A DNA stretch of 64,000 nucleotides from Paulinella micropora (GCA_009731375.1 BJOX01000041.1:6679-70678); one strand, 5' to 3'; numbered from the stretch's first letter, positions 49,032 to 63,550 are shown. Translations and numbers: made by a program. The notes: generated by a model not told the origin, from the letters alone.

Positions 49032-51013
49032 CTACTCAAGCCGAGAGTTACCCCCTGCCATGTAATTCAGAAACGAGGTACTTTGCTGTTGACTGTGTGA
49101 CAAATACGACGTTGCTTGCTGCTGTGAGTATGCCAGATACGCCGCAAGGCCGCTGCCTCCACGGCCTCCACCGGCTGCTGGCTGGAAAACAGGTGACAAC
49201 GCAGGCTGTTGACCTCCATATCCGCCATGCTGGTCGGGCGGGGAGGACGGGGGGATTGCAAAGGGGACCACATGCGGCGGCGACGATGGGGGCGCGCACT
49301 TCTCCTTGCATCTGCACCCTTTGCCATGCTTAGCATCTGGTACACATTCCTCACATTTGCACCCTTTGCCATGTGGTACGCACCCTGTGCAATCGCACCC
49401 TTCTCCATGCCCGGGGACGCGTTGCGACTGGCGGCACCGCGGGCATCGACAGCCTGGGGCGCATACCTGACGATCACCTCCCCCTTGGATCGGGGTCTGC
49501 CCGTCCGGCCGCTTTGAACCACTTTCCTTTGCAGTGCCACGCTTCACTTTCTTCTTTTTAGGTGACTGCAAGGGTGAATCTTCCGACTCATCATCCGAAT
49601 CTTCCGATTCATCATCCGAATCCTCCTCGTCCGTTTCCTCTAAATCAAAACCAGGTACCCATCACATCAGATTGTGCACGGCAAGCTTATTACCTTGCGC
49701 GCGCGCTTCAGTATTATTAGCAGCAGCAAGCTTGGCCCTTGCCTTGGCGCGCTTCTTGATGCCCAGGGGGCACGTCGGGCAAAGGCAAGTTGGCAGGTGC
49801 GTCTGGTTGCCACCCTTGCCACCGACTCCAACTTTTTTACCAGCTGCAGCCTTCTTTGCAGGTAGCAGCGAGAGTGCAAGCGTGTTTTGTGTTGTGTGGG
49901 TGCAGGCTCTTACCTTGAAGTTCTGGGGTGCAGGCGAAGGCTTATTGAAGCGAGGCCAAATCAACTTCCTGTCCGCATCCGCCGCCAGAGGCATGTCCCG
50001 GGGCGTTACTCCCCCAACGTGCTGGGGCCAATACACAGAGCCCTTCGGGCCATCGTAGTCAAATTTAAAAAAACCGCCGTACACGAGGTTGTCCGTCATT
50101 TTGAGGATGGGGTATTGATTTCCCTTGCCTTTCGGCAGAATCCAGGTGCAGTTTGCACCTGAACCCTCAGGCGCATGGTTTATCAGCGCGCCTGCGTTGC
50201 ATGGCGGCTGGGAACGATCCTCTGCTACTTCCTTGCGATGTGCTTTGGTAAAGCACCAGAGCTTGCCACCGATCTTGAGCGTGCTGTCGCCCGGACTTGC
50301 CAAAACAGCAGAGAAGCCTGCGGGATCCACCTTTTCATCATAGCAGTCGCCCCAAAATTGTAGCAGCAGTTCCCTCCCAAATCCGCCGAGCTCCTCGCCC
50401 TCCCGCAGCCCAATGTCCCCGTACCGAGCTCCGTTGATGGGAACTAGCTGCACCCCGTAACCTTCTAGAGGATCTCTTCCCTCTGAATCAACGAACGAAT
50501 CCATTGCAACAACGCGCACCTCGCCCTTTGGCAATACCGACTTGCGCCTGACCTTGCGGGACGCAATACTATCCCTGCGCATAATAAATTTTGCATCATT
50601 TTCAATGACAGACAAGCTGCTGTTGCTTACCCCTGACTGCTGGATGCGCTCAGGGCGGTGCTGGAGGCAGAGGCCTTCGCGTCTGCACTGACTTTGGGGG
50701 GGGGTTGAGCGACCACGGTGGCGCGATAGCGCGGAATGGGAGGAAGCGGCTCGTCTTTCGGCAAGCGACCGTTCGCTGCTTGAATATGCGGCTCCAGTAG
50801 GGGATATACGCACTCTTGCAGAAAGCTGTCTCTGGCACGGCCTCTGTGCTCGCTCTGGTCTTTCTTCGTGGCCACTGCATCTATGTCTGCCTCCACCAAA
50901 AAGGACAAAGCAAAAGTGCGTTCGCTGGCTCCAGCGGGAGTGGTCTCAATCGCGACCAAGCACGATCGCGTGTTTATGGAATTCGCCAGAACTATAAACT
51001 TGCCAAGCGGGTC
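49032..51013 (-). CDS. SET-domain-like protein with Cys-rich C-terminus, four exons
   Basis: Spliced model with exons 50631-51013, 49914-50574, 49694-49853 and 49032-49639. Introns of 56, 60 and 54 bp (50575-50630, 49854-49913, 49640-49693) are all GT-AG, and all phases agree, giving 603 codons before the stop. Exon 2 resembles a SET methyltransferase: GYGVQLVPIN, NAGALINHAPEGSGANCTW (compare N-x-x-x-x-INH...N) and GGFFKFDYDG. Next comes a Lys-rich linker with CLCPTC, an acidic Asp/Ser/Glu tract, KKKKVKR (nuclear signal-like), and repeats GKGCKCEEC/GKGCRCKEKC (metal-binding), then a Gln/Ser tail. The first exon or exons upstream of 51013 are unresolved. Nuclear chromatin role inferred. Confidence 0.62.
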
Positions 51014-51351
51014 CTGTTGCAGGCGACGGCCAGGACTATGCAAGCAACAGATACCGCGATTGCATGTCTGTATGTGCAGCATTGCTTACCCAAGCACAAG
51101 GCATATGGCCGGGGCACCATCGTTGTCAATACCCATTCACCTGCCTACGGGTAGGACGGGGGTGGACTGCAGTGCATGCTATCAAAGCAGGAAATTACGG
51201 TCAGGTTCAGCCCGAGGTTGCTCCAGTACTGGCTGTCGACACACGCGAAGTACTCCACAGATGTGCCCACAGAGTACGCTATCACAAGTCTAGACATCAT
51301 TGCAGTAGGGACACGGGGAGGGTGTGAAGAGCAAGAAAAAAACAGAAACAG
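51014..51351. other. Possible upstream exons of the SET-like gene
   Basis: A minus-strand frame with VIAYSVGTSVEYFACRQPVL near 51180-51290 looks protein-like and has donor-like (ACC|GTAATT) and acceptor-like sites, but I could not find a phase-consistent path into the exon ending at 51013. Left unassigned. Confidence 0.3.
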
Positions 51352-52205
51352 TTAGTACCCTTTCTGTTGTTGCGCCTGTTCGGTTGCGCTCATTCCGGCT
51401 GGAAATTTATAATAATACTGTTTTGCGGGCCTGACCTCCCAGAATTTATAATTTTTCTTCGCTTGTTCCCAGGCCGCTCGTGCTGCATCATCTGCTGCTT
51501 TTTGCTCAGCTATGAGCTTTAGGTTGGCGGCGGTATCGGCATCATCGATCGCGGCTTGGTCCTCCGTACCCTTACCGTCTTTCTTGTCCGCCGTGCTAGC
51601 GCTCACCGTAAGATCTTCCGTATGCGTGCCCTTACCGTCTTTCTCGTCCGCGGCGTCGCCCGCCTTATCCGCGATCGACTTGCTTTTAATGGAGTCTCCC
51701 AACGCATCGAAGAGAGATGATTTTGGTTTTTGGACCGACAGTGGCACCGGCTCTGGCTGTTCATCCTCTTCAGGAAGTTGCAGTGCATCCAGATTGTGTG
51801 TAAAAACTTCGTCCGATATCAACAAAGCAGCTCTGGCCGATGCGGAAATTGCGCTCAAGTGCTTGAGCTTTTCCAAAACATCATCTCTGTCCGGCGGTGG
51901 TGGGGGCGGGGGGCTGTGTGCGGCTGGTACTATCACCCTGCAATGCAATCACATTACGCAGCATGCAAACACCAGAAATTGCAAAACTAATACCGTTCCT
52001 GCCTGGGAGCTGATGCGCTCGTCTCTTCAAGACCCTCCTTTGCCTCGTCACTGCAAAATATGCCAATGTCATGAGAAAACGACATCAAGAGATGACAGTA
52101 CCCAGTGGCAGCTAGCGCTTCAGAGAAATCGACACGACGTGAAACTGGTCCAGCAGCCTTTTTGCTGCCACGCCTCCCACCACGCTGCTTACGGCCGGGC
52201 GACCA
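51352..52205 (-). CDS. Lys/Asp-rich protein of unknown function, three exons
   Basis: Exons 52102-52205, 51994-52050 and 51352-51937 with GT-AG introns of 51 bp (52051-52101) and 56 bp (51938-51993). All phases agree and the stop is at 51352. The first exon begins at an acceptor-like TTGCAG, so a 5' exon is missing, probably beyond the tandem repeats at 52.2-52.9 kb. N-terminus SPGRKQRGGRRGSKKAAGPV is AT-hook-like. The remainder is acidic, Ala/Asp/Lys-rich with duplicated DKKDGKGTxx units, and ends KNYKFWEVRPAKQYYYKF. No domain recognised; likely nuclear. Confidence 0.55.
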
Positions 52206-52221
52206 CTGCAAGAACGATTCG

Positions 52222-52254
52222 TTTATTTGTTTATTTGTTTATTTGTTTATTTGT

Positions 52255-52325
<71 letters not shown>

Positions 52326-52868
52326 TTGATTTTCTCTTGTATGTGTGTATGTATGTATGCGTGTATGTATTCAATGCGTGTATGTATGCGTGCATGTATG
52401 CATAGTTGTTGTTGCTTTCTCGTTACTCATCATTCATTTCTTTGTTTAATAGTTTATTTCTTTATTCATTCATTTATTTACGAACTTACTTACTTACTTT
52501 CCTAACTATGTATGTATGTATGTATGCATGCGTGTAGGTATGCATGCAATATATGTATGTATGCTTTGTTGTTGTTGCATGCATGCATGTACGTATTTTG
52601 TCGTGCCTCATCATTCATTTCCTTATTTAATTGTTTATTTGTTCATTTATTTGTTTATTTACGAACTTACTTACTTACTTTCCTAACTATGTATGTATGT
52701 ATGTGTGCATGCGTGTAGGTATGCATGCAATAATAATTGTATGTTGCATGCATGGATGTACTTATTTTCTCGTTACTCATCATTCATTTCTTAATTTGAT
52801 TGTTTATTTATTTATTTATTTATTTGTTTATTTACGAACTTACTTACTTACTTTCCTAACTATGTATG
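52222..52868. repeat. (TTTA)n block and three tandem units of about 175 bp
   Basis: A (TTTG)n/(TTTA)n array to 52327 is followed by three successive units, each containing TATGTATG runs, TGCATGCATG, CATCATTCATTTC, TTTATTTACGAACTTACTTA and CTTTCCTAACTATG. Units differ by small indels. The block separates two minus-strand coding regions and may lie in an intron. Confidence 0.85.
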
Positions 52869-53332
52869 TATGAAGCAGCAAACCTTCTGCTGCGATTGTA
52901 CCTTCTTCGTGGCTTGATAAGGTTTGCCATCCCGCCGTTTTTTCGGCTGTTGTTCAGCTTCTGACACGTGCGAGTCATCCTTTTTTTCGGCTGCTGACGC
53001 TTTGCCCTAGCTCTGCGACTATGAGTCGTCTTTTGTTCTGCCAGGCTAGGGTAAAAAAACTTTGGCTTTCCTGTGAGACTGCGAACTTTGGCTTTTCCTT
53101 GCGGGGCGTATCGAAAGACCATATTGTCTTCTTTTATGTCCCATACCGGCACATTGGGATCTGGGCTTTGAAAATCATTGTACTGCATCGTGATTGCAGT
53201 GTCAATTTTGCAGTCGCCTAGCGGTTGCCATGTCTCGTCGTTATTCACTTGCACAAACACCGTCTGCTGTCCATCCTTTCTTTCCACACGATAGGCCTCG
53301 ATAGTTTCTACAATAATCTTCTCCTTGGGCAT
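52856..53332 (-). CDS. Chromo-like domain protein
   Basis: A 158-codon ORF starting MPKEKIIVETIEAYRVERKD. The first 45 residues fit the chromodomain layout (VETIEAYRVE...TVFVQVNNDETWQPLGDC, compare VEKIL...YLVKW...TWEP). They are followed by a beta-like segment and a very basic tail (RRARAKRQQPKKRMTR). Its last codons run into the tandem-repeat region, and a donor-like AAG|GTTTGC near 52880 suggests the true 3' exon lies further left. An additional exon may also lie upstream. The chromo assignment is tentative. Confidence 0.42.
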   Translation of the reverse strand: MPKEKIIVETIEAYRVERKDGQQTVFVQVNNDETWQPLGDCKIDTAITMQYNDFQSPDPNVPVWDIKEDNMVFRYAPQGKAKVRSLTGKPKFFYPSLAEQKTTHSRRARAKRQQPKKRMTRTCQKLNNSRKNGGMANLIKPRRRYNRSRRFAASYIHS

Positions 53333-54005
53333 GCGAAAGGCAGTGGGGTAACAGGAACAGCACTTGAACTAGTTGAAGCGGGAATGCTCTCAAACTTAAG
53401 GAGAAATGCCAAAGAAACCCGCCGAATGCCACTATTCCCTGTACGGTACGGTGAGTTTAGGAGCTTTGAAAAAGCACCCTTGTGACACGTTTGTGCAGAG
53501 CGAGCCACTAGTGACACACCCTCGCAGGTCGTCACCTCTTCTCTTGTTATGTTACATCCCACTTGTGCTGTAGTCGGCATCCCAATCTCGACCCTTTTCA
53601 GCTTGGAGGCTTCAGCCTTTGGAAAGCTCTATTCGGTGCTATACGAACAATGTGATTGTGTATGAACTGCTTTTTGTTGCTGTCCCAGAGGCATGCCATG
53701 TCGTTCCTAGCCAGATTAGCCACCCAATCAACCATAAGCCAGTCGGCAGTACAGTCTGCTGTAGCAAGGAGTCGGTCCTCTATACCGCTGTCTGCAAAGG
53801 TGGAGCTAGTGGAACAACGAGCTAGTTCTCGAGTGTCAGAAGTCGCACCGTCAGCCCTTGCTTCATTCAATATGTTGAGCCCATCGAGTGGATCTGCATT
53901 CTCTTCCGGGGGCGTGTCAGATACTGAATCTAGTGCACATAGCGGCCATCATTCCAGGAAGCGACTTGATGAGACGCTAGTCGATGTTCGGCACCGTAAG
54001 ACTTT

Positions 54006-54015
54006 NNNNNNNNNN
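54006..54015. other. Assembly gap (10 N)
   Basis: Interrupts the first part of the transposase-like gene. Confidence 0.95.
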
Positions 54016-54835
54016 TACTTTGGAAAGGAGCAGAAGATACCAGGAAAAGATGCGCTCAAGTAAGAGTCTCGATGGGATGAGGGATGACCAACTGATGTGC
54101 TTACTTTTATCTAAGAAAGGCAAGGAGCAGTTCCCCCAAGTATTAGCGCTAGTACAGCAAGGGCAAGCGGAAGCTGCAGCTGCCAAGGCTGTCAAAGAAT
54201 TGTGCAAAGTTTTCCCTATCGATCAGCTCACAAGCAGGCTTTTGTTGGGAAGCTTCGAGGGAAGATGACCTCAAAACAATTTCAAGAAATCTTTACTTCG
54301 ATCAGCGATCGGTATGCGCGCAAAGCAGCAAAAGCTGTTCGAGATGCTGACGCCAATCTGCAGGAAGGGGTAAAACTGAAGAAGCCTGACATCTTTTCAC
54401 AGCAAGTGATGGCGAACGCCGAGCGAGAAAAGATCACACCGATGGAGAAGCGGATCACTGCTTCTGTTGTGAAAGAGAACTTGGCTGGGAAGTCAGGGTC
54501 TAACGCTGCATTTTGGTTTGGATCATTGGACTCCTTTTTTTAATTGGTTCAGAACCACAGCCCACCCTCAAATCTACGCGCAAATGGTGGAGGAGTCAGG
54601 GGGCTTCGAGCGCTTGGCGCACATTATGCGGGGTGGAAAGTGGAATGAGCAAAACTCAGCTGGATATCTTTGTAAGGGAGGCTGCGTCAGGCCAGGAAGC
54701 ACCGATGTATGCCACCACAACTATGTCCCTCGCAATCGCAAGACTGTTGGTAAGATACTGAAGGAGGAGGATGTTCTGTTTCGTTGCATTACCAAAACAG
54801 TCCCTTGCAAGTTGCACGACAACTGGGACAAATTA

Positions 54836-55680
54836 CAAAAGTTTCGCCAAAAGGGTAATACTCATTTTAAGTGAAATGAAGTGTTCAAGTCTACTTTTTC
54901 AAAATTTTATGAAATTGTTTAGACCTTGCTAAAATATCATAATAACCGTAGAAATACTTGAATTAAGTTATATTAATATTATTTTCATTAAATTTCATGT
55001 ATTGGTGGCACTTAGAGCCACCTCTCCCGCCGGCGGCAGTACTAGTGTGGGGGTATGGTGTGAGTGATCGGTGTACGGTAGCGGTAAGTGCTACCAGAGG
55101 CTAGAGATTACTTCCAATTTTACTGCAAAACACGCGTTTAAATGATAAACAGTAATGAGCAATCATTTTTTAATTAATTTCAGGTCTTTGGTGGCACTTA
55201 GCGACACCGTACCCCACTGCACCAGTAAAGGCAAGTTTGCAGTGGTACGGTTCCGCTGAAAACACTGGAATCAGATAAAGAAATAAACGAATTCAATATT
55301 ATTAAATCAATGTTAATAAACATAATTTCCAATAAAAACTTTAATAGTTTAAAACTTCGCGCGTACTCACATGCGTGTGTGTGCGAGGGGGGGGGGGGGG
55401 GGGGGGGAGGAGCGAGAAGAGAACACAAGATGCTTCCACAATTTAAAACAATCCTTATTCGTGATGTTAATAATTCCTATTTTAATAATAATATAAATTT
55501 AAATCACGGATAAGGATTGATGAATAACTTCGTAAGTTGGGATCTCCTAAACACGACCTTCCTGCGTGTGTAGCGTGGGTGGGGTAACCTATCTCTACAG
55601 TCCCCCCCACCCCCCGCAAATCGATTGACGAATCGTTGACTGTCAATATATTGCTGAAATTGCAACAGAGCCGCTAGCGT
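54836..55680 (+). repeat. Left inverted arm of the nested element
   Basis: Near-identical, in reverse, to about 59985-60852. Contains three GGTGGC/GGTAGC-type hairpins (about 55006, 55083, 55190), a poly-G run in GAGGG(n)GGAGGAGCGAG at 55385-55412, and a GATAAGGATTG end motif. No gene. Confidence 0.85.
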
Positions 55681-55681
55681 T

Positions 55682-57400
<1,719 letters not shown>

Positions 57401-58488
57401 ACTGCTGCTGCTGCTGCCACGGCACTACTGTCTGCAGCTGCCACCTAGCTGACCGGCGCATGGTGTTCTACCGTTCATATCTCTTAATCCAAGCATTGCT
57501 TTACGTATTTTTTATACCAGACTTGTTCCTACTACCTTAACAAAGAATTCTATTAAGTTTGCAATTTTTTTTCTTTGTTTTCTGTTTTATTTTTTCGGTA
57601 GTTGTGGATCCCCCCCCAAAATATTGCAGGATTTTGTTGTTGTTCTCGTCCTAGCTTTTCTATTTAACATTCTTATAGTATTTTGCTTGTGGTTTCTGAT
57701 AGACAGTAACTTTCTGCAAGTTTCTACCAGTTCTTATCATATTGTGTTCATTATCCTGTGAGAAAACCCAGTACAACTTTTTTGTTGGCGGCATTGCTGC
57801 AAAAAGCTTTGTCCACTTCTACATTCTGACCACAGCTTGTAAGGATCCATTTTATTACATAGATCTTTAGGTTTCCTGCCTGTCAACAGGTTTTTTGCAT
57901 ATATATTTTATTTCTGTGCCCCGTGTATGTGAGTTGAGGCTGCGCTGCGCAAAATTTCGTTTTTCTTCCAGACATTTAAAGCGTTTGCAGCTATGGTCAC
58001 TTTATATAAATAAAATCATAAATGAGTCTAATATCTCGAAGTAGATAACATTATTTTGTTGTCTGTCTCATCCTGGACTAGTATAGACATAGAAAACATC
58101 AGATTCAGCAAATTTTGCAGGAAAATGTTGGGACTTCATATTTCTGCATTTTGCTTATCACAATCATTACTAAGCATGGAAAGCTATTGCTTTTAGTTTA
58201 TTTAAAGGGGGCGACGTAGTATATTTGCATGGTATGTGTTTTTGTGTTTCATAGATGCGCATCATGTTGTGCATGGCTGCAATATTTGCAGAATTTTAAG
58301 CTTCAATTCATCTCCCTGTGAGGGTACGTGAATCCAAACCTTTGTTCCCTCATCACACACTTACATTTTAACTCCTTCTACCTTACTGTAATAATAATGT
58401 AATGGTTGATGTTCTTTTCCTTTTAAAACAGTATAAAAACCATAAAACATTCATTCATATGAATTATAATTATATTAGGTCTAGTAAG
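57401..58488. other. Unique central spacer of the nested element
   Basis: T-rich unique DNA between the two triplet tracts. No supported gene in it up to the ORF at 58489. Poly(A)-signal-like AATAAA occurs near 58008 (TATAAATAAAATC). Confidence 0.5.
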
Positions 58489-58832
58489 ATGGCACGATCC
58501 TTGCTGTTTTCGGTAGTTCCTAGCTTAATATGCTTGCAAGCTTTCTCCATCAAGACAAAAGACCCTCTAGAGCGGTTTCGCAAGCAGTATAGGGACGATG
58601 AAGACAAACATACTGCACCCGCTGCATCTGCAGGCGCTGCCCCGCACAGCCTGTTGTTTCCAAATGCTCTTCCGACCCCACCAAGTGCCTTGGACCGGTT
58701 TCGAAGGCATTATGATCTGCCTCAAAGACAAAGTTTATCATCTGCAATCGCATCCTCAGTCCCTCCTCCATCGAGCAGTAGCAGCACCGCAAGTTCTAGC
58801 AGTAGTAGTAGTAGTAGTATTAGTAGTAGTAT

Positions 58833-58890
<58 letters not shown>

Positions 58891-59164
58891 CGTAGTAGTG
58901 CACTGGCCAGTCTCAACTACCAGCTACCTACAATTCCAACTCGCGAGGTTCGCCCAGGGGCAAGGAAACGGTTGCTTGGAACGACAAAAGCACGACTTGA
59001 CCACGATCGCGAACTACACAGTTTCTGTTGCCAAAGTCACTTCTGCTACATGTTTGTATCTACGGACCTATGTATCCAGGCGCGAATCAATAACGCGTGT
59101 AAATCGCTCAAAGAACTGACATCATGGACTGCCTCCCAGCTCGAAGCAGTAGTAGTAGTGGTAC

Positions 59165-59212
<48 letters not shown>

Positions 59213-59226
59213 CAGTGCAGCACTAG
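58489..59226 (+). CDS. ORF with paired RFRxxY motifs and a poly-Ser tract, unknown
   Basis: From ATG 58489 (MARSLLFSVVPSLICLQAFS, signal-peptide-like) the frame has DPLERFRKQYRDDED and then ALDRFRRHYDLPQRQ, a repeated xLxRFRxxY unit. A poly-Ser stretch encoded by (AGT)n and a basic end (REVRPGARKRLLGTTKARLD) follow. The last 25 codons are the second triplet tract and probably not coding. Non-repetitive codon pattern before the triplets supports a real exon or gene fragment; function unknown. Confidence 0.4.
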
Positions 59227-59300
59227 TAGTAGTAGTAGCAGCAACAGCAGCAGAAGTAGTAGTATCAGCAGCAGCAGCAGCAGTAGTAATACAAGTAGTA

Positions 59301-59344
<44 letters not shown>

Positions 59345-59487
59345 TAGTAAGTAGTAGTAGTAGTAGTAGCAGCAGCAGTAGTATCAGTAGCAGTAGCAGC
59401 AGCAGCAGCAGTAGCAGCAGCAGCAGCAGTAGTAGTAGTAGCAGCAGCAGTAGTAGTAGTAGTAGTAGTAGTAGTAGCAGTAGTAGC

Positions 59488-59558
<71 letters not shown>

Positions 59559-59573
59559 CAGCAGCAGTAGTAA

Positions 59574-59618
<45 letters not shown>

Positions 59619-59648
59619 CAGTAGTAGTAGTAGCACCAGCAGCGCTAC

Positions 59649-59699
<51 letters not shown>

Positions 59700-59736
59700 C
59701 AGCAGCAGCAGCACTAGTAGTAGTAGTAGTAGTAGT

Positions 59737-59768
<32 letters not shown>

Positions 59769-59836
59769 CAGCAGCAGCAGTAGTAGTAGCAGCAGCAGCA
59801 GTAGTAGTAGTAGCAGCAGCAGTAGTAGTATACTAC

Positions 59837-59873
<37 letters not shown>

Positions 59874-59900
59874 TAGTAGTTGTAGTAGCAGCAGCAGCAC

Positions 59901-59959
<59 letters not shown>

Positions 59960-59970
59960 AAAGTCACGTG
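59145..59970. repeat. (AGT)n/(AGC)n trinucleotide tract
   Basis: Mirror image of the ACT tract on the other side of the spacer, with AGC blocks interspersed. A shorter related AGT array at 58796-58890 lies inside the neighbouring ORF. All long frames here are artefacts. Confidence 0.92.
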
Positions 59971-59984
59971 AGTAGTAGTAGTAT

Positions 59985-60852
59985 CAACGCTAGCGGCTCT
60001 GTTGCAATTTCAGCAATATATTGACAGTCAACGATTCGTCAATCGATTAGCGGGGGTTTGGGGGAGGACTGTAAAGATAGGTTACCCCACCCACGCTACA
60101 CACGCAGGAAGGTCGTGTTTAGGAGATCCCAACTTACGAAGTTATTAATCAATCCTTATCCGTGATTTAAATTTATATCATTATTAAAATAGGAATTATT
60201 AACATCAGGAATAAGGATTGTTTTAAATTGTGGAAGCATCTTGTGTTCTCTTCTCGCTCCTCCCCCCCCTCCCCCCCCCCCCTCGCACACACACGCATGT
60301 GAGTACGCGCGAAGTTTTAAACTATTAAAGTTTTTATTGGAAATTATGTTTATTAACATTGATTTAATAATATTGAATTCGTTTATTTCTTTATCTGATT
60401 CCAGTGTTTTCCTGCACGTGGTTTGCACTTAGCGGAACCGTACCCCTGCAACTTGCCTTTACTGGTGCAGTGGGGTACGGTGTCGCTAAGTGCCACCAAA
60501 GACCTGAAATCAATAAAAAATGATTGCTCTTTACTGTTTATCATTTAAACGTGTGTTTTGCAGTAAATGGAAGTAATCTCTAGCCTCTGGTAGCACTTAC
60601 CGCTACCGTACCCCGGTCACTCACACCATACCCCCACACTAGTACTGCCGCCGGCGTGAGAGGTGGCTCTAAGTGCCACCAATACATGAAATTTAATGAA
60701 AATAATATTAATATGACTTAATTCAAGTATTTCTACGTTTATTATGATATTTTAGCAAGGTCTGAACAAGCTTTCATAAAATTTTGAAAAAGTAGACTTG
60801 AACAGACTTCATTTCACTTAAAATGAGTATTACCCTTTTGGCGAAACTTTTG
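59985..60852 (-). repeat. Right inverted arm of the nested element
   Basis: Reverse complement of the left arm, including GCGGCTCTGTTGCAATTTC, the C-rich run at about 60260-60282 and the three hairpins. A few substitutions and small indels distinguish the arms (e.g. an extra CTGCACGTGG near 60412), so they are not an assembly echo. Confidence 0.85.
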
Positions 60853-62621
60853 TTAAATGGAAGGCCGAGCTATTGCGAGAGGAAGCTTTGACAGAGGAGA
60901 AGCGGAACTTGGAAAAGATCAAAAACCTCAAGGAAAAAATCAAAAAGTGCGAGAGACACGACGCGCAGTACAAGGTGCAGCGAAGGTCACTCCCAGCTTC
61001 CATTCGGCTTGTTTGTGAGACTTTTTTGCATGTGCAGCCACATCACGCGACAGATCGATCTGCTTGAACCTGGTCTTGGCGCTTGGGTAGTCTACCAGGA
61101 CTACATGTGCTTGGTACTCCGAAACAGGCGTGAAGATGAATGATTTGTTGTTCACTCGCGTCACACGGCGGACGGACGGGGAGCTGCAGTATGAATACAT
61201 CCATAATATTATGAGATGTGAGCATTCCGGCGCCACGACTCGGTATATATGGGATCACCACATGCGAACTGAGGAGGAAGGAGGCAGCGGAGAGATGTCA
61301 TCTCTTCCGGGCCCGGGCATCCACACAGGCGATGGCGGGGGCGATTTCCATAACAGAGAGTGCATCATGGCGGAATCCAAGTATTTAGTATGTCACGCAC
61401 CAGCTGATTGAATGCAGTCTGGCTGTAGGTTCTGGCAGAAGTACAACATTGAGATGCGCTCAGATATGCTGTGCGGCGGGCATGCCTGGAACGTGTGCGA
61501 CGCGGACAAAGGCATACACACTAAGGTATTTCTCACGAGTCAGCTTGAGCAGGGCCGTGGTTTCGATATCATTGACGATTGGCTTCTTGTAGCTGCAAAA
61601 GCAGGGTTTGAGAACCATCGGTACTACGGTCACGACAGGGACGTGATCGAAGCGTGGATCAGCAAGAACAAGGAGAATCCCCGGAAGGTTGCGACGTGGA
61701 TGTTTCAGGAGCTGCGCTCATTTGTTTACTACCGGCCAACAGATGAGGGTAAAATTTTTACGCCTGGTGTGGCCTACGGCGCGGTTCACAGCGATGTTGA
61801 GTTCCGTGACCGCATTGTGTTGGATTTACTCCAAGACAAGGATGCTAAGGAGGGCAAGCGGTGCGAGAAGTGCACCCAGAGCTTGAAGTACCCCGTACCT
61901 GCGCACAAAAAGGACGAGCGGTGCAAGTCCAAGCATCAGAGCTTGGGGGAGCCAGCCTTGGCGATACACGTGAAGTCCGGAGCGACCGATGGCATGAGCT
62001 ACGAGGAAAAGCAGAGCTACTTCAACTCGGTGTCTGCTGCCAGCGGGAGAGCAAAGAGCAAGGCAAAGGGAAGGTTCACCCAAATGCTCAAGCCCGAATG
62101 TATCGCTTTGCTGAAAGGGTTAGGGCTGTCGACGCAGGGTAAGGTGGCCGACCTTCAGCAGAGACTGGAGGACGCTATGGCGAGCCACAAGGGACGCGAC
62201 GGCGACGGCGACGGCGACGGCGGCAATACCGAAGGTGGCGCAGGCAAAAGCAGCAAAAAGAAAGCAAATAAAAAGCAGGCCGGAAAAGGAAGCAGCCGGG
62301 CAACGCAGCGCGTGGTGGCCCTTCCTCCGCAGTGCGAGGCTCGCGTCCCGCTGGGCGGGGCGGAGCAGCAAAGCGACAGAGGAGGGCGGCTTGCCGGTGA
62401 ATTACCAGGAGTCAGATCATGAGGAAGATCAAAAGGACAGCGACTGGGACGAGGGGGACGCAAATTCCGAAGGAGGCGAGATCTGGCTCTGCAAACATTG
62501 CAACCATCCCAACAGCAACAACCCTCCTCCAGGCAGCGAAGATTACGTAGGCTGTGAGCTGTGCGAGCCCCCTGGCGGCTTTCCCGACAGCAGCAGCGAG
62601 GACGAAGCACTTGTCTGGTGA

Positions 62622-63550
62622 ATTACTTGCATAGAATTCGTATTTGCCGCAGCAAAATTGTTTGGCTGATTTAGATTGACTTGGGCGCCTTCACGGTCGA
62701 CAGTGCGATGGTGGCTGGCACGCTTCGGTGGCTCGTAGTGCCACCGGAGGCGGGAATGCATAATCATTTTCTTTTTTGCAATATTTTTTTCCGCTTTTGC
62801 TTCATCAACATGCGGTTTTTTTGCTGTTTGCGCAAGCATTTGCCTTGTCACGGTTATAGGTAGGTGCGTGGTGCGGGGTGGTACGCAGGTGGCAGGCGAT
62901 CGGTCGCGCCGGTGCGCGCTCAGCGCGCATTCATCAAGGATTTTTTGTTTCAAGTTTAGTGTTGTTTTGTTTCATTCACTGCTGTATTTCTAGCGGGGAA
63001 TCAGTACTTCCGTGATATCCGGGATCGGGACATGTAATAATACTGTTTTGCGGGTGCAGAGCAAGAGGTGGCGCTAAGTGCCACCACAGGCGTGGATTTT
63101 CCCGCCAAAGCAATCTTCATAATCAGTTTTAAGTTTTTTCTTTTTTATTCCATTTATCTATACATAAAATCTATGCATGACATGTGGCAGTCCACGATTT
63201 TGCGACTACAATATTGCTGGTGGGATGCAAGCAGTACGTGTTTGTCCTGGGTGGCACGGTGTGGTGGCGCCCAAGTGCCACCAGAGGTGAGATAAATCAG
63301 GAAAATAATTTGTCATTGATGCAGGGTTTGTTTATGTTTGTTTATTATATGTTTTAGTTGCAGGAAAGCGTTTGTAACATATCGTATACAATGAATTAGC
63401 GCGTATGACTAGCTGTTTGACTGTAGTGTCGGTACGTCGGGCTGAGAGTCAGACGCAATAGGTATTAAAGTTTTGTTTGCAGACTTTTGCAGTAAAAATG
63501 ATTTTTTTTTTAGCATTAAAATAATGTTTTTACGAATAATACTGACATTT
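62622..63550. other. Right subterminal noncoding region with three GGTGGC hairpins
   Basis: No supported gene. Hairpins GGTGGCTCGTAGTGCCACC (about 62728), GGTGGCGCTAAGTGCCACC (about 63067) and GGTGGCGCCCAAGTGCCACC (about 63262) are spaced by 195-340 bp. AATAATACTGTTTTGCGGG at about 63036 also occurs inside the gene at 51.4 kb. Confidence 0.6.

Noticed and set aside
52105-52505. Phe/Leu/Tyr-rich ORFs predicted as membrane proteins
   Set aside because: Encoded by the TTTA tetranucleotide array and tandem units; not genes.
59265-59900. Leu-rich 211-codon minus-strand ORF
   Set aside because: Artefact of the AGT tract.
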